In this document: positions 25,754-33,905 of the stretch, in pieces | Layout: each line of letters starts with the position of its first letter | Position numbering within the stretch: the first letter of the stretch is position 1 | From: Alphaproteobacteria bacterium | GTDB taxonomy: Bacteria > Pseudomonadota > Alphaproteobacteria > Reyranellales > Reyranellaceae | Reading direction: 5' to 3' | DNA: 64,000 bases | Assembly: GCA_017308235.1 (NCBI GenBank) | Contig: JAFKFL010000029.1 | Span: 31,885-95,884, forward strand | Program-made: the position numbers and the translations under genes | Notes under the pieces: generated by a model | Told to the model about the DNA's origin: nothing | What the model saw: the letters and a program-made list of their open reading frames with translations, nothing else | Database searches by the model: none

Positions 25754-27001
25754 GTGACCGGGGCGCCAATCGGTTCCAGGCGACCTGCCTCGGCCTTCGC
25801 CCCGCTCGCGAACCGCGCCTTCCTGGGGCTCTGGACCGCCAACCTCCTGTCCAACGTCGGCGGCTGGATGCAGACCACGGGGGCCGCGTGGGAGATGACC
25901 AGCCTCACCCGGGAGCCGCTTTTCGTGGCGGCGCTGGCGGCCGCCGGCACGTTGCCGATGTTCCTGTTCTGCTTCTTCGCCGGCATCCTGGCCGACCGGT
26001 TCGATCGCCGTCGCTACATCATGGTCTGCCAGTGGTGGATGATGGGCGTGGCCGCCGTCCTCGCGGTCCTCGCCTTTCTGGGACTGCTCAGCGCCTGGAA
26101 CCTGCTCGTCCTCAGCTTCCTGATGGGGCTGGGCAACGCCATGAACGCGCCAGCCTGGCAGGCCGTGGTGCCCGAGATCGTTGCCCCCACCGAGCTGCGG
26201 CCTGCGATCGCGCTGAACAGCGCGGGCTTCAATCTCGCCCGCACCATCGGCCCGGTGGTCGGCCAGATTCTGCTCGGGCTGGTCGGCGTCTTCCTCCTCT
26301 TCTTCATCAATTCCGTCACCTACATCGGCGTGATCTTCGCCATGCGCACCTGGAAGCGGTCACCGGAAGCACTGGCCGAGCAGCGCCGAGAGGGCTTCGT
26401 CGAGGCCGCTCGCACCGGCCTCGCCTATGTTCGGGACTCGGGCGAGCTCAAGGCGGTGTTCGCGCGTGGACTCTGCTATTTCGTGCCGGGTATCGCGCTC
26501 AGCACTCTGTTGCCCGCGATCGGCCGCTTCTCGCTCGGCCTCGACGAATTCTCCTTCGGCCTCCTTTATGCCGCTTTCGGTGTCGGCGCGGTGTCGGGCG
26601 CGCTCTCGATGCCCACGATCAATCGTGTGTTGGGCGCGGATCGCGCAAACATCTGGGCGATGGCTCTGCATGCAGCAGCGATGACGGTGGCTGCTCTGGT
26701 CATGCGACCGGCCGTCTTCGCGGTCTGCCTCGCACTCACCGGCGCCTGCTGGATGACGGTGGTCGCCAACAACAGCACCGCCGTGCAGATGATCCTGCCC
26801 AATTTCATGCGCGCTCGCGGCATGGCGGTGAATCAAGTGGTGTTCTTCGGCGCTGTGGTCGCGGGCTCGCTGCTGTGGGGCAAGACCGCGGATCTCTGGG
26901 GTGTGCGGACGGCGCTGATTGTATCAGCTGTATCGCTGGTGCCGCTCACGCTGCTCGCGGCATCGATTCGGTTGCCTCGCACCTCGTCACCGCGGCTCTG
27001 A
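25754..27001 (+). CDS. MFS transporter (MFS_3, enterobactin-exporter type)
   Basis: 415 residues from a GTG at 25754. Twelve hydrophobic segments with MFS landmarks: LGLWTANLLSNVGGWMQTTGAAWEM, the loop 2-3 motif G-I-L-A-D-R-F-D-R-R-R-Y, and a second-half gate SFGLLYAAFGVGAVSGAL. This branch covers drug and siderophore exporters. It follows the GNAT-like gene by 13 bases, so co-transcription is likely. The substrate is not predictable. Confidence 0.85.
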   Translation: MTGAPIGSRRPASAFAPLANRAFLGLWTANLLSNVGGWMQTTGAAWEMTSLTREPLFVAALAAAGTLPMFLFCFFAGILADRFDRRRYIMVCQWWMMGVAAVLAVLAFLGLLSAWNLLVLSFLMGLGNAMNAPAWQAVVPEIVAPTELRPAIALNSAGFNLARTIGPVVGQILLGLVGVFLLFFINSVTYIGVIFAMRTWKRSPEALAEQRREGFVEAARTGLAYVRDSGELKAVFARGLCYFVPGIALSTLLPAIGRFSLGLDEFSFGLLYAAFGVGAVSGALSMPTINRVLGADRANIWAMALHAAAMTVAALVMRPAVFAVCLALTGACWMTVVANNSTAVQMILPNFMRARGMAVNQVVFFGAVVAGSLLWGKTADLWGVRTALIVSAVSLVPLTLLAASIRLPRTSSPRL

Positions 27002-27428
27002 ATGGAACTGTCGGCGCCTCTTGTGTGTTGTTCGAACCACTAGATCGTCAAAAATTTTGCTGACAGGGAAGAATCCGCTTGTAACGGCGCACATTAGTTG
27101 TAGATAGCAAACTAAGACGCCCACGCACGTGCCGCTGGCCCATAGTGGTTACGCAACGACGGAAAGCGTCCTTTTTGGCAGTGCCGGCTTCGCGCCGGGT
27201 CCGGGAAGGAGCTTCTGATATGGTTGCTTGCTGTGCGGGGCGCGATCCCCGCTATCGTGTCCTTTGCCCGGCGAACCTTGGCCGGGCCAGCTCGTTCGAT
27301 CTTCCGCTGCGGCGGAAATCCACTCCGTCGAGTATCGGCTGACGACGCCGCCCCAAGCGGGCGCCGTACGTCACTGCCGTCACTCTCTTCGAACCAGTCC
27401 GACATTTTAGACGGGGAACCCCCCAGCG
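27002..27428 (+). promoter_or_regulatory. Structured 5' leader of ornithine decarboxylase (speF-motif candidate)
   Basis: This 427-base stretch lacks any gene except a short leader ORF. It carries four hairpins in series: CCGGC/GCCGG (27184-27198), GCGGGG/CCCCGC (27235-27252), GCCCGGC/GCCGGGC (27266-27287) and TTCCGC/GCGGAA (27302-27317). The first precedes the leader-peptide ribosome site and the others lie inside its coding sequence. A conserved RNA called the speF motif has been described upstream of ornithine decarboxylases in alphaproteobacteria, and this leader is in the right place. I cannot check the consensus. The first 150 bases (27002-27150) show nothing I recognise. Confidence 0.55.
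27220..27342 (+). CDS. Leader peptide (40 aa) upstream of ornithine decarboxylase
   Basis: The ATG at 27220 is preceded by AAGGAG at 27206-27211 with 8-base spacing, as good as any ribosome site in the window. The peptide begins MVACCAGRDPRYRVLCP, continues through GRASSFDLPLRRK and ends at 27342, 86 bases before odc. It is rich in Arg, Cys and Pro, and three hairpins lie within its codons. In gammaproteobacteria speF is controlled by the ornithine-sensing arrest peptide SpeFL, which also has an R-x-S-F-D segment. A similar sensing role here is a hypothesis. Confidence 0.55.
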   Translation: MVACCAGRDPRYRVLCPANLGRASSFDLPLRRKSTPSSIG

Positions 27429-28559
27429 ATGACCGAGCGTATTTTCCGTTATCTCCGCGAGCAGCAGCCCGAGACCCCGTGCCTCGTGATCGACCTCGAC
27501 GTGGTCGAGAACAACTACCGCCGCATGCGGGAGCTGCTGCCGGCCGCCCACATCTTCTACGCCGTGAAGGCTAATCCGGCGGCGCAGATCCTGTCGCGCC
27601 TCGCAGGCCTGGGCTCGAAGTTCGACACCGCGTCGCGCGGCGAGATCGAGCTGGTGCAGGCCAGCGGCGTATCGGCGGACCGCATCTCCTTCGGTAACAC
27701 CATCAAGAAGGAGAAGGACATCGCCTGGGCCTACGAGCAGGGCGTGCGTCTGTTTGCCTTCGACAGCGAGATGGAGCTGCAGAAGCTGGCTCGCGTGGCG
27801 CCGGGCGCCCGCGTGTTCTGCCGCGTTCTGGTCGATTGCGGCGGCGCCGAGTGGCCGCTCAGCAAGAAGTTCGGCTGTGCGCCGGAGATGGCCAAGGATC
27901 TGCTGCGCAAGGCCAAGGACTGGGGGCTCGATCCCTTCGGCGTGTCCTTTCACGTCGGCAGCCAGCAGACCGACCTCGAGCAGTGGGATCGGGCGCTGGC
28001 CCAGGTCTCGCAGATGTTCTTCGCCCTTGCCGAGGCGGGCGTTGACCTGCGCATGGTCAACCTGGGCGGCGGCTTCCCGGCCCGCTATCGCGCCGAGGTG
28101 AGCGCGATCGAGGCCTATTGCGAGGCGGTCACCCGCGCGCTGGTGCGTCACTTCGGCAACCGCATGCCCGAGGTGATCATCGAGCCCGGCCGTTCCATGG
28201 TGGGCGACGCGGGCGTGATCCAGAGCGAGGTCGTACTGGTCTCGCGCAAGGCGGCCAACGACCGCAAGCGCTGGGTCTACCTCGACATTGGCAAGTTCTC
28301 GGGCCTGGCGGAGACCATGGGCGAGAGCATCAAGTACCGCCTGCGCACCGCGCGCGATGGTACGCGCGTGGGGCCGGTGGTGCTGGCCGGACCGACCTGC
28401 GATTCGGCCGACATCCTCTACGAGAAGACGGAGTACAAACTGCCTCTGTCGCTAAAGCCCGGTGACAAGGTCGAGATCCTCTCGACTGGCGCCTACACGA
28501 CGACCTACTCGTCGGTCGCCTTCAACGGCTTCGCGCCCCTCAAGGCGGTCTGCATCTAA
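27429..28559 (+). CDS. odc: Ornithine decarboxylase (fold III, PLP)
   Basis: 376 residues. Fold III (alanine-racemase-like) decarboxylase: PLP lysine in FYAVKANPAAQIL, FHVGSQQTDLEQW, LGGGFPARY, phosphate-binding EPGRSMVGDAG, and the dimer-interface catalytic Cys in GPTCDSADILYEK. Product putrescine (or cadaverine, since some alphaproteobacterial enzymes also use lysine). The next gene is homospermidine synthase, which consumes putrescine. The long structured leader upstream suggests feedback control by polyamine or ornithine. Confidence 0.92.
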   Translation: MTERIFRYLREQQPETPCLVIDLDVVENNYRRMRELLPAAHIFYAVKANPAAQILSRLAGLGSKFDTASRGEIELVQASGVSADRISFGNTIKKEKDIAWAYEQGVRLFAFDSEMELQKLARVAPGARVFCRVLVDCGGAEWPLSKKFGCAPEMAKDLLRKAKDWGLDPFGVSFHVGSQQTDLEQWDRALAQVSQMFFALAEAGVDLRMVNLGGGFPARYRAEVSAIEAYCEAVTRALVRHFGNRMPEVIIEPGRSMVGDAGVIQSEVVLVSRKAANDRKRWVYLDIGKFSGLAETMGESIKYRLRTARDGTRVGPVVLAGPTCDSADILYEKTEYKLPLSLKPGDKVEILSTGAYTTTYSSVAFNGFAPLKAVCI

Positions 28560-28585
28560 GCCCTCGTTCCCTACTGGAGCGAACC

Positions 28586-28611
28586 GACGGGGCCTTGAGA
28601 AAGGCCCCGTC
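28586..28611 (+). terminator. Strong hairpin between odc and hss
   Basis: GACGGGGCCTT (28586-28596), loop GAGA, AAGGCCCCGTC (28601-28611): a perfect 11-bp stem. Only GCCGTTT follows, so the U-tract is weak. It may terminate part of the odc transcript or set the ratio of odc to hss. Confidence 0.65.
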
Positions 28612-28656
28612 GCCGTTTATCGACCATCCAACTGTCAAAGAGGGGAGAGCGCTGAA

Positions 28657-30099
28657 ATGGCGAAGAGGCCCGCGCGCAAGGTTTCCAACACGAAGTATCT
28701 CGGCTTCAAGGGCCGCATGGTGATGATCGGCTTCGGCTCGATCGGCCACGGCGTGCTGCCGCTGATCTTTCGCCATATCGGCATCAAGCCGAGCCAGATC
28801 ACGATCATCGCCGAGGATGCGCGCGGCGGCCTGCCCGAGGTCAAGCGCTACGGCGTCGAGTTCATCGAGAAGCGGCTCACCCGGTCCAACTACCGCCAGG
28901 TGCTGGCCGGACGGCTGGACAAGGGCGACATGCTGGTCAACCTCTCGGTCGAAGTCGCCTCGACCGCGCTGGTCGAACTCTGCCAAGAGAAGGGCGCCCT
29001 CTACATCGACACCTGCATCGAGCCTTGGCCGGGCGGCTACACCGACCCCAACCTCTCGGTGTCGCGCCGCTCGAACTATGCGCTGCGCGACACCATGCTC
29101 CGGCTGAAGCCGCGCTACCGCGGCGGGCCGACGGCGGTGATCGCCCATGGTGCCAACCCGGGCCTGGTCTCGCACTTCGTGAAGCAGGCGATGGTCAACA
29201 TCGCGCGCGACACCGGCCTCAAGGCTGCCGTGCCGACGACGCGCGAGGGCTGGGGCAAGCTCGCCCAGCGGCTCGGCATCAAGGTGATCCATATCGCCGA
29301 GCGCGACACCCAGGTCTCGCCGAAGCCGAAGGAGGTGGGCGAATTCGTCAACACCTGGTCGATCGATGGCTTCGTCTCGGAAGGCGGGCAGCCGGCCGAG
29401 ATGGGCTGGGGCACGCACGAGAAGGCGCTGCCGGCCGACGGCAAGCGGCACACCTTCGGCTGCGATGCCGCGATCTACCTGAACCGGCCGGGCCTGCTCA
29501 CCCGCGTGCGCACCTGGACGCCGCTCGAGGGGCCGTTCCACGGCTTCATCATCACCCACAACGAGGCGATCTCGATCGCCGACTACTACTCGCTGAGCAA
29601 CGGCCGGAAAGTCACCTACCGGCCGACCGTACACTACGCCTATCACCCGTGCGACCAGGCGATCATGTCCATGCACGAGATTTCGGGCAAGAACCTGCAC
29701 CAGCAGAAGCGCCAACGCCTGATCGTGGACGAGATCACCTCGGGACGCGACGAGCTCGGCGTTCTGCTGATGGGTCACAAGCGCGGTGCCTACTGGTACG
29801 GCTCGCAGCTCGACATCCACGAGGCGCGGAAGCTCACGCCCTATAACAACGCGACCTCGATCCAGGTCTGCGCGCCGGTCCTTTCGGGCATCATCTGGGC
29901 GCTCGAAAATCCTAACCGCGGCGTTGTCGAGGCCGACGAAATGGACTTCGCCCGCAACCTCGAGATCTGCATGCCCTATCTCGGCCCGGTCGTCGGCAAG
30001 TACAGCGACTGGACACCGCTGCAGGACCGCGGCCGCCTCTTTCCCGAGGACCTCGACAAGTCCGACCCCTGGCAGTTCAAGAACTTCCGGGTGGTGTAA
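28657..30099 (+). CDS. hss: Homospermidine synthase
   Basis: 480 residues from the ATG at 28657, which follows AGGGGAGAG. NAD-dependent enzyme making homospermidine from putrescine. The N-terminal Rossmann fold MVMIGFGSIGHGVLPLIF and stretches such as LVNLSVEVASTALVELC, YIDTCIEPWPGGY, VIAHGANPGLVSHFVKQA and EGPFHGFIITHNEAISIADYY are characteristic of the bacterial family, and the length is normal (about 480). Together with odc it forms the sym-homospermidine route common in alphaproteobacteria. Confidence 0.94.
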   Translation: MAKRPARKVSNTKYLGFKGRMVMIGFGSIGHGVLPLIFRHIGIKPSQITIIAEDARGGLPEVKRYGVEFIEKRLTRSNYRQVLAGRLDKGDMLVNLSVEVASTALVELCQEKGALYIDTCIEPWPGGYTDPNLSVSRRSNYALRDTMLRLKPRYRGGPTAVIAHGANPGLVSHFVKQAMVNIARDTGLKAAVPTTREGWGKLAQRLGIKVIHIAERDTQVSPKPKEVGEFVNTWSIDGFVSEGGQPAEMGWGTHEKALPADGKRHTFGCDAAIYLNRPGLLTRVRTWTPLEGPFHGFIITHNEAISIADYYSLSNGRKVTYRPTVHYAYHPCDQAIMSMHEISGKNLHQQKRQRLIVDEITSGRDELGVLLMGHKRGAYWYGSQLDIHEARKLTPYNNATSIQVCAPVLSGIIWALENPNRGVVEADEMDFARNLEICMPYLGPVVGKYSDWTPLQDRGRLFPEDLDKSDPWQFKNFRVV

Positions 30100-30100
30100 C

Positions 30101-30113
30101 GAGCCTTAGGCTC
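30101..30113. terminator. Small hairpin between convergent hss and dioxygenase genes
   Basis: GAGCC-TTA-GGCTC in the 60-base gap between two convergent genes. The stem is short (5 bp) and has no long U-tract, so terminator activity is uncertain. Confidence 0.3.
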
Positions 30114-30159
30114 TTGGCGGATTTCTGCTTGTTCAGCTTGGCTCGAGTCTCGCTGTCGC

Positions 30160-30705
30160 TCAGCGGCGGCGCTCCTGAATGGGCATGCCCTTGGTGACGG
30201 TATCGAGGTCGTAGGGTTTCTCCACCAGCGTCTCGGCGTCCCACATGCTGCGTGGGGCCGTGAGGAGGTCGCCATCGTAGACGTGGATGGCGGCGCTGAT
30301 CTTGTCGAGCGGGTTGACGACGGAGTGAACGATATCGCGTCCGAGCAGGGTGACGTTCCCGACGCCCAGCGCCTCGCCGCCCGCCGGCTCGATCTGGAAT
30401 GTCTGCGCATCGGAAAGGCGACGCCAGAACATGTTGTCCTCGCGTCCGCCATACATGCCGATCACGGCCGCCATGCGATGGTCATGGGGCAGCGTGACCT
30501 GCTTCGGCGCCCACGCCAGCGTCAGCACCGTCAATTCAGGCGTCTGATGGAGGATCTGGACCCCGGCTTTGTCCGGTTCACCCAGCTCACGCACGATCGC
30601 CGCCGGATCGGAAACAGCTCGGCCCACGATTTCCACCATTGCCTTGCGCGAGCGCTCGGCCAAGGCGCCTCGAAGGTCGGCGATGAACTGCTCGCGGTCG
30701 AACAT
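30160..30705 (-). CDS. Cupin-fold thiol dioxygenase (cysteine dioxygenase-like)
   Basis: 181 residues from the ATG at 30705, preceded by GGGGAA. Cysteine dioxygenase type I-like cupin: iron-binding motif LPHDHRMAAVIGMYGGREDN (H-x-H plus a downstream Glu) and a third His in DIVHSVVNPLDKISAAIHVYDG. Bacterial relatives oxidise cysteine, 3-mercaptopropionate or other small thiols to sulfinates. It overlaps no other gene and is convergent with hss. The thiol substrate cannot be told from sequence. Confidence 0.8.
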   Translation of the reverse strand: MFDREQFIADLRGALAERSRKAMVEIVGRAVSDPAAIVRELGEPDKAGVQILHQTPELTVLTLAWAPKQVTLPHDHRMAAVIGMYGGREDNMFWRRLSDAQTFQIEPAGGEALGVGNVTLLGRDIVHSVVNPLDKISAAIHVYDGDLLTAPRSMWDAETLVEKPYDLDTVTKGMPIQERRR

Positions 30706-30788
30706 GGCGTTCCCCAAAAGTGCCAGATGACGAACCCAGTCTGCCGGCCGTTTCGTTGGCCCACAAGCCAAACTGCGCTCCCGTGCCT

Positions 30789-32453
30789 TCAGCCGCCGGC
30801 AGCGGCTTGAGCCGACGGAGCGCTTTCCTTCACGACCTCGCGCAGCTTGAATTTCTGGATCTTGCCCGACGGGGTCGAGGGCATCTGGTCGAGCACCATC
30901 AGGCGCTCGGGAATGTACTGCAGGGCGACCTTCTGCGATTTCAGGAAATCGATCATTTCCCTGAAGTCGATCGACTGGCCGGACTTGGTCACGATCACGG
31001 CGCAGGCGCGCTCGCCGAGGCGTTCGTCGGGATAGGCGACGATCGCGACTTGGCCCACGGCGGGGTGCCGATAGAGCAGGGCCTCGATCTCGACCACCGG
31101 GATGTTCTCGCCGCCGCGGATGATGACGTCCTTCGACCGGCCGTCGATCCTGACGTAGCCCTGGTCGTCGAGCGAGGCGAGGTCGCCGGTGTCAAACCAG
31201 TCGTCGGCGTCCGTGCCGTTGAGATGCGGGCGATTGAGATAGCCGCCAAAGTTCGAGCAGGCGCGAATAAGGAGCCGACCTCTGGTGTCGTTGGGCAGTG
31301 GCGCGCCATCGGAATCGACGACGCGCAGCTCTACGCCGGGAAGCGGGCAGCCGCCGGTATTGAAGGCGCGCTCGTCGTCGTCATCGGGCTTGATGAGAGT
31401 TGCAGCGCCGTTCTCGGTCATGCCCCAAGCCGACACGATCTTGGTGCCGAGAGTCTTGCGGGCGCGTTCGACAAGCGGCCCCGGAATGGGCGCGCCGCCG
31501 CACAGGAAGATTTTCAGCGTCGGTACCGCGAGGCCGGTTTCCGCGACCATGTTGGAGAGATCGGTCAGGAACGGCGTCGAGGCCATCGTGAAGGTGGCGC
31601 CTTCGCTGCGGATCGTCTCGACCGCCTTGCGCGGCTCCCAGATGTCCTGCAGGAGCGCGCGGGCGCCGAGCGTGATCGGCATGAAAAGGCCGTACAGGAA
31701 GCCGGTCTGGTGCGCCATCGGCGAGGCCATCAGGACGACGTCGTCGTCGCCAAGACGCAGGCGCTCAGCATAGGGGACGACGTTCGCCACGAGCGAATTC
31801 GACGAATGCATCACGCCCTTGGGCTCGCCCGTCGTGCCGGACGTGTAGATGATCTCGGTGATGTCGTCCGGCGCCGGCCGGTTACGACGCAGGAGGGCCT
31901 GGGCCTCCGGCGTCTCGTCCTGCGCGCCTTCCAACAACGCGCCGAAATCGTTGCTGCCGTTGCCGCCGATGACCAGCACATGCCGCAACTCAGGCAGGGC
32001 CGACCGGAGGTCGGCGATCATTTGCTCGTAGTCATGCCCGCGGAAGCGCTTGGGCACGATCAAGACCTTACTTTGCGCGTGCTTCAGCATGAAGGAGAGT
32101 TCGCGCTCGCGGAAGATCGGCATCAGCGGGTTGAAGACCGCACCGATCCGCGCGCAGGCGAGATAGGCCACCGTGAATTCCCACCAGTTGGGCAGCTGGG
32201 CCGAGACGACGTCGTTGCGTTCGACGCCGAGCCTTGCGAGACCGACGGCGAGGCGATCCGCCAACCGCGCCAGCTCGCGATAGGTCAGCCGCCGGGTTTC
32301 GCCCCTTTCGATCGAGACAGCGGTGAGGGCCTCCTTGTCCGGCCGATGTTGCAGGCAGGCGTCGAGATCGTCGTTGATCGTCCGGTCGCGCCAGAATCCC
32401 TGTGCGATCATCGCGGCACGACGCGGCGGGAAGAGGATGGCGTCGAACTGCAT
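30789..32453 (-). CDS. AMP-dependent acyl-CoA ligase (cyclohexanecarboxylate-CoA ligase type)
   Basis: 554 residues from the ATG at 32453, which has AGGAGG five bases upstream. ANL superfamily motifs: P-loop IIYTSGTTGEPKGVMHS, SAWGMTENGAATL, WFDTGDLASLDDQGYVRIDGRSKDVIIRGGENI and the catalytic lysine region TPSGKIQKFKLREV. The N-terminal half (NWWEFTVAYLACARIGAVFNPLMPIFRERELSFMLK) resembles the AliA/medium-chain branch. It would activate a carboxylic acid to its CoA thioester; the acid is unknown. Confidence 0.85.
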   Translation of the reverse strand: MQFDAILFPPRRAAMIAQGFWRDRTINDDLDACLQHRPDKEALTAVSIERGETRRLTYRELARLADRLAVGLARLGVERNDVVSAQLPNWWEFTVAYLACARIGAVFNPLMPIFRERELSFMLKHAQSKVLIVPKRFRGHDYEQMIADLRSALPELRHVLVIGGNGSNDFGALLEGAQDETPEAQALLRRNRPAPDDITEIIYTSGTTGEPKGVMHSSNSLVANVVPYAERLRLGDDDVVLMASPMAHQTGFLYGLFMPITLGARALLQDIWEPRKAVETIRSEGATFTMASTPFLTDLSNMVAETGLAVPTLKIFLCGGAPIPGPLVERARKTLGTKIVSAWGMTENGAATLIKPDDDDERAFNTGGCPLPGVELRVVDSDGAPLPNDTRGRLLIRACSNFGGYLNRPHLNGTDADDWFDTGDLASLDDQGYVRIDGRSKDVIIRGGENIPVVEIEALLYRHPAVGQVAIVAYPDERLGERACAVIVTKSGQSIDFREMIDFLKSQKVALQYIPERLMVLDQMPSTPSGKIQKFKLREVVKESAPSAQAAAGG

Positions 32454-32572
32454 CAGGTCCTCCTGGCTTCGGCTCTCGGGCCGTTTCTCCGATGGTCGGT
32501 CGAACCGGGTCAATAGACAAGGACCGGAGGCTTTCCTAGAGTTCGCGACGATCAATGAAGGGAGCATTGAAT

Positions 32573-33055
32573 ATGGCGAAAGTCGGAGACAGGGTGCCCA
32601 ACGCGACGCTGCGCGTCATGGGCCCCGACGGACCGAAACCCCTCTCCACCGAGGAGCTATTTGCGTCAGGCAAGAAGGTTGTGGCCTTCGCGCTGCCGGG
32701 GGCTTTCACCCCCACTTGAAGCGCCAAGCATGTGCCAGGTTTTCTGGCCAACGCTGATGCGATCAAGGCGAAGGGTGTGGACACGATTGCCTGCATTTCC
32801 GTCAACGACCCGTTCGTGATGGGAGCCTGGGGCAAGGACCAGAAAGTCGGTGACAAGGTCCTGATGGTGTCGGACGGTAATGCCGAGTTCACGCATGCCA
32901 TGGGGCTGACCCTGGATGCGTCCCGCAACGGCCTCGGCACGCGCAGCCAGCGCTATGCCATGATCGTCGAGGGTGGTGTGATCAAGGACCTGTTCGTGGA
33001 GAAGCCGGGTGCCTTCGAGGCCTCGACTGCCGAGAACGTCCTGAAGCACCTCTAG
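32573..33055 (+). CDS. Peroxiredoxin (Prx5-like) with in-frame UGA at the catalytic cysteine: putative selenoprotein
   Basis: The ATG at 32573 follows AAGGGAG and opens a 161-codon frame interrupted only by TGA at codon 49 (32717-32719). Around it the protein reads F-A-L-P-G-A-F-T-P-T-[UGA]-S-A-K-H-V-P-G-F-L. In the Prx5/hybrid family this motif is PGAFTPT-C-S-x-x-HVPG, so the UGA replaces exactly the peroxidatic Cys. Everything before and after stays in frame to 33055 with normal family content (ISVNDPFVMGAWGK, RYAMIVEGGVIKDLFVE). A hairpin with the bacterial SECIS geometry follows. The product would be a 160-residue thiol peroxidase with selenocysteine. Confidence 0.85.
32734..32748 (+). 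promoter_or_regulatory. Candidate bacterial SECIS hairpin
   Basis: GCCAG (32734-32738), loop GTTTT, CTGGC (32744-32748). The loop begins 19 bases after the UGA at 32717-32719. As I recall, the bacterial SECIS model asks for a 4-16 bp upper stem, a small loop starting with G, and 16-37 bases between UGA and loop. All three hold here. Confidence 0.65.
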
Positions 33056-33088
33056 GCCGCTTAAGGCCTTTCGTGCCGGGTCGCTATC

Positions 33089-33853
33089 TCAAGCGAGATA
33101 GGTGGCAGAAACACCGCCGTCGACGACCAGAGTGTGGCCGTTGACGTAGGAGGCGGCAGGAGACGCGAGGAAGATCGCGGCCCCGGCGATTTCGCCGGGC
33201 TTCGCCCAACGTTTGGCCGGGCAACGTTCACGCTGCTTCTCGCCCTGCGGTGAGGCAATGAGCTGGGCGTTCGTCTCGGTCGCGAAGAAGCCCGGCGACA
33301 GGGCATTGGCCGTGATGCCGGTGGCGCCGAATTCGGCCGCCAGCGCGCGCGCCAGCGCCGTCAGCCCACCCTTGGCGGCGACATACGAGGCTGCGCCCGG
33401 CACGGCGAGGTCGGCCACGATCGAAGCCACCAGGATCAGCCGACCCCAGCCGCGTTCTAGCATGGCCGGAAGGACCGCCTTCACGAGGGCATGGGCGGCC
33501 GAAAGGTCGACATCGACCAGGCGGGCGAAGTCCTCGGAGCTGATGTCGGCGAAGGGCCTGCGGTCGCGCTCGCCGACATTATGCACCAGCACGTCGATCC
33601 GGCCTGCCTGTGCGATGGCCATCTGCATCGCCTGCCGGTCGGCCATGTCGAAGGCAAGGCCATCGGCTGCGAAGCCCGCTCTGCGCAACTCGGCCAGCCG
33701 GGGCGCCAGCCGCTCGGCCGATCGACCATGCAGCAACACGCGCGCTCCTGCCTCGGCCAGGCCGCGCGTTATCTCCCATCCCAGGCCGCGGGCGGAGCCC
33801 GTCACCAAGGCGGTGCGGCCATCGAGACGGAATTGATCGGGGAAGGTCGACAT
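33089..33853 (-). CDS. Short-chain dehydrogenase/reductase (gluconate 5-dehydrogenase-like)
   Basis: 254 residues from the ATG at 33853. Classical SDR: cofactor loop ALVTGSARGLGWEITRGLA, LVHNVGERDRRPF (N-N-A-G equivalent), the catalytic Ser in LILVASIVADLAV, Y-x3-K in AASYVAAKGGL, and the C-terminal FLASPAASYVNGHTLVVDGG. The N-terminal FRLDGRTALVTG resembles gluconate 5-dehydrogenases. The Arg after the glycine motif favours NADP(H). Substrate is uncertain. Confidence 0.85.
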   Translation of the reverse strand: MSTFPDQFRLDGRTALVTGSARGLGWEITRGLAEAGARVLLHGRSAERLAPRLAELRRAGFAADGLAFDMADRQAMQMAIAQAGRIDVLVHNVGERDRRPFADISSEDFARLVDVDLSAAHALVKAVLPAMLERGWGRLILVASIVADLAVPGAASYVAAKGGLTALARALAAEFGATGITANALSPGFFATETNAQLIASPQGEKQRERCPAKRWAKPGEIAGAAIFLASPAASYVNGHTLVVDGGVSATYLA

Positions 33854-33905
33854 CGGGCGGGCGGCTCGTCTATTGGCTGTCATCGAATTAGCGTTGGATC
33901 GGGGA

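Noticed and set aside
27048..27056. GTTCGAACC-like sequence suggesting a tRNA T-arm
   Set aside because: No acceptor stem, D-arm or anticodon arm can be built around it. No tRNA was seen anywhere in the window.
28586..28611. The odc-hss hairpin as a riboswitch for hss
   Set aside because: It is a simple perfect stem with a tetraloop and no conserved-looking loops, so a terminator or spacer hairpin is the simpler reading.
30720..32516. A 598-codon plus-strand open frame opposite the acyl-CoA ligase
   Set aside because: The minus-strand ligase has all ANL motifs; the opposite frame has none and is His/Arg/Asp rich as expected for a complementary frame.
32717..32719. The UGA in the peroxiredoxin as an ordinary nonsense mutation
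   Set aside because: A random stop would not be expected precisely at the catalytic Cys codon with an otherwise intact frame and a SECIS-like hairpin. It remains the main alternative until sel genes are found.
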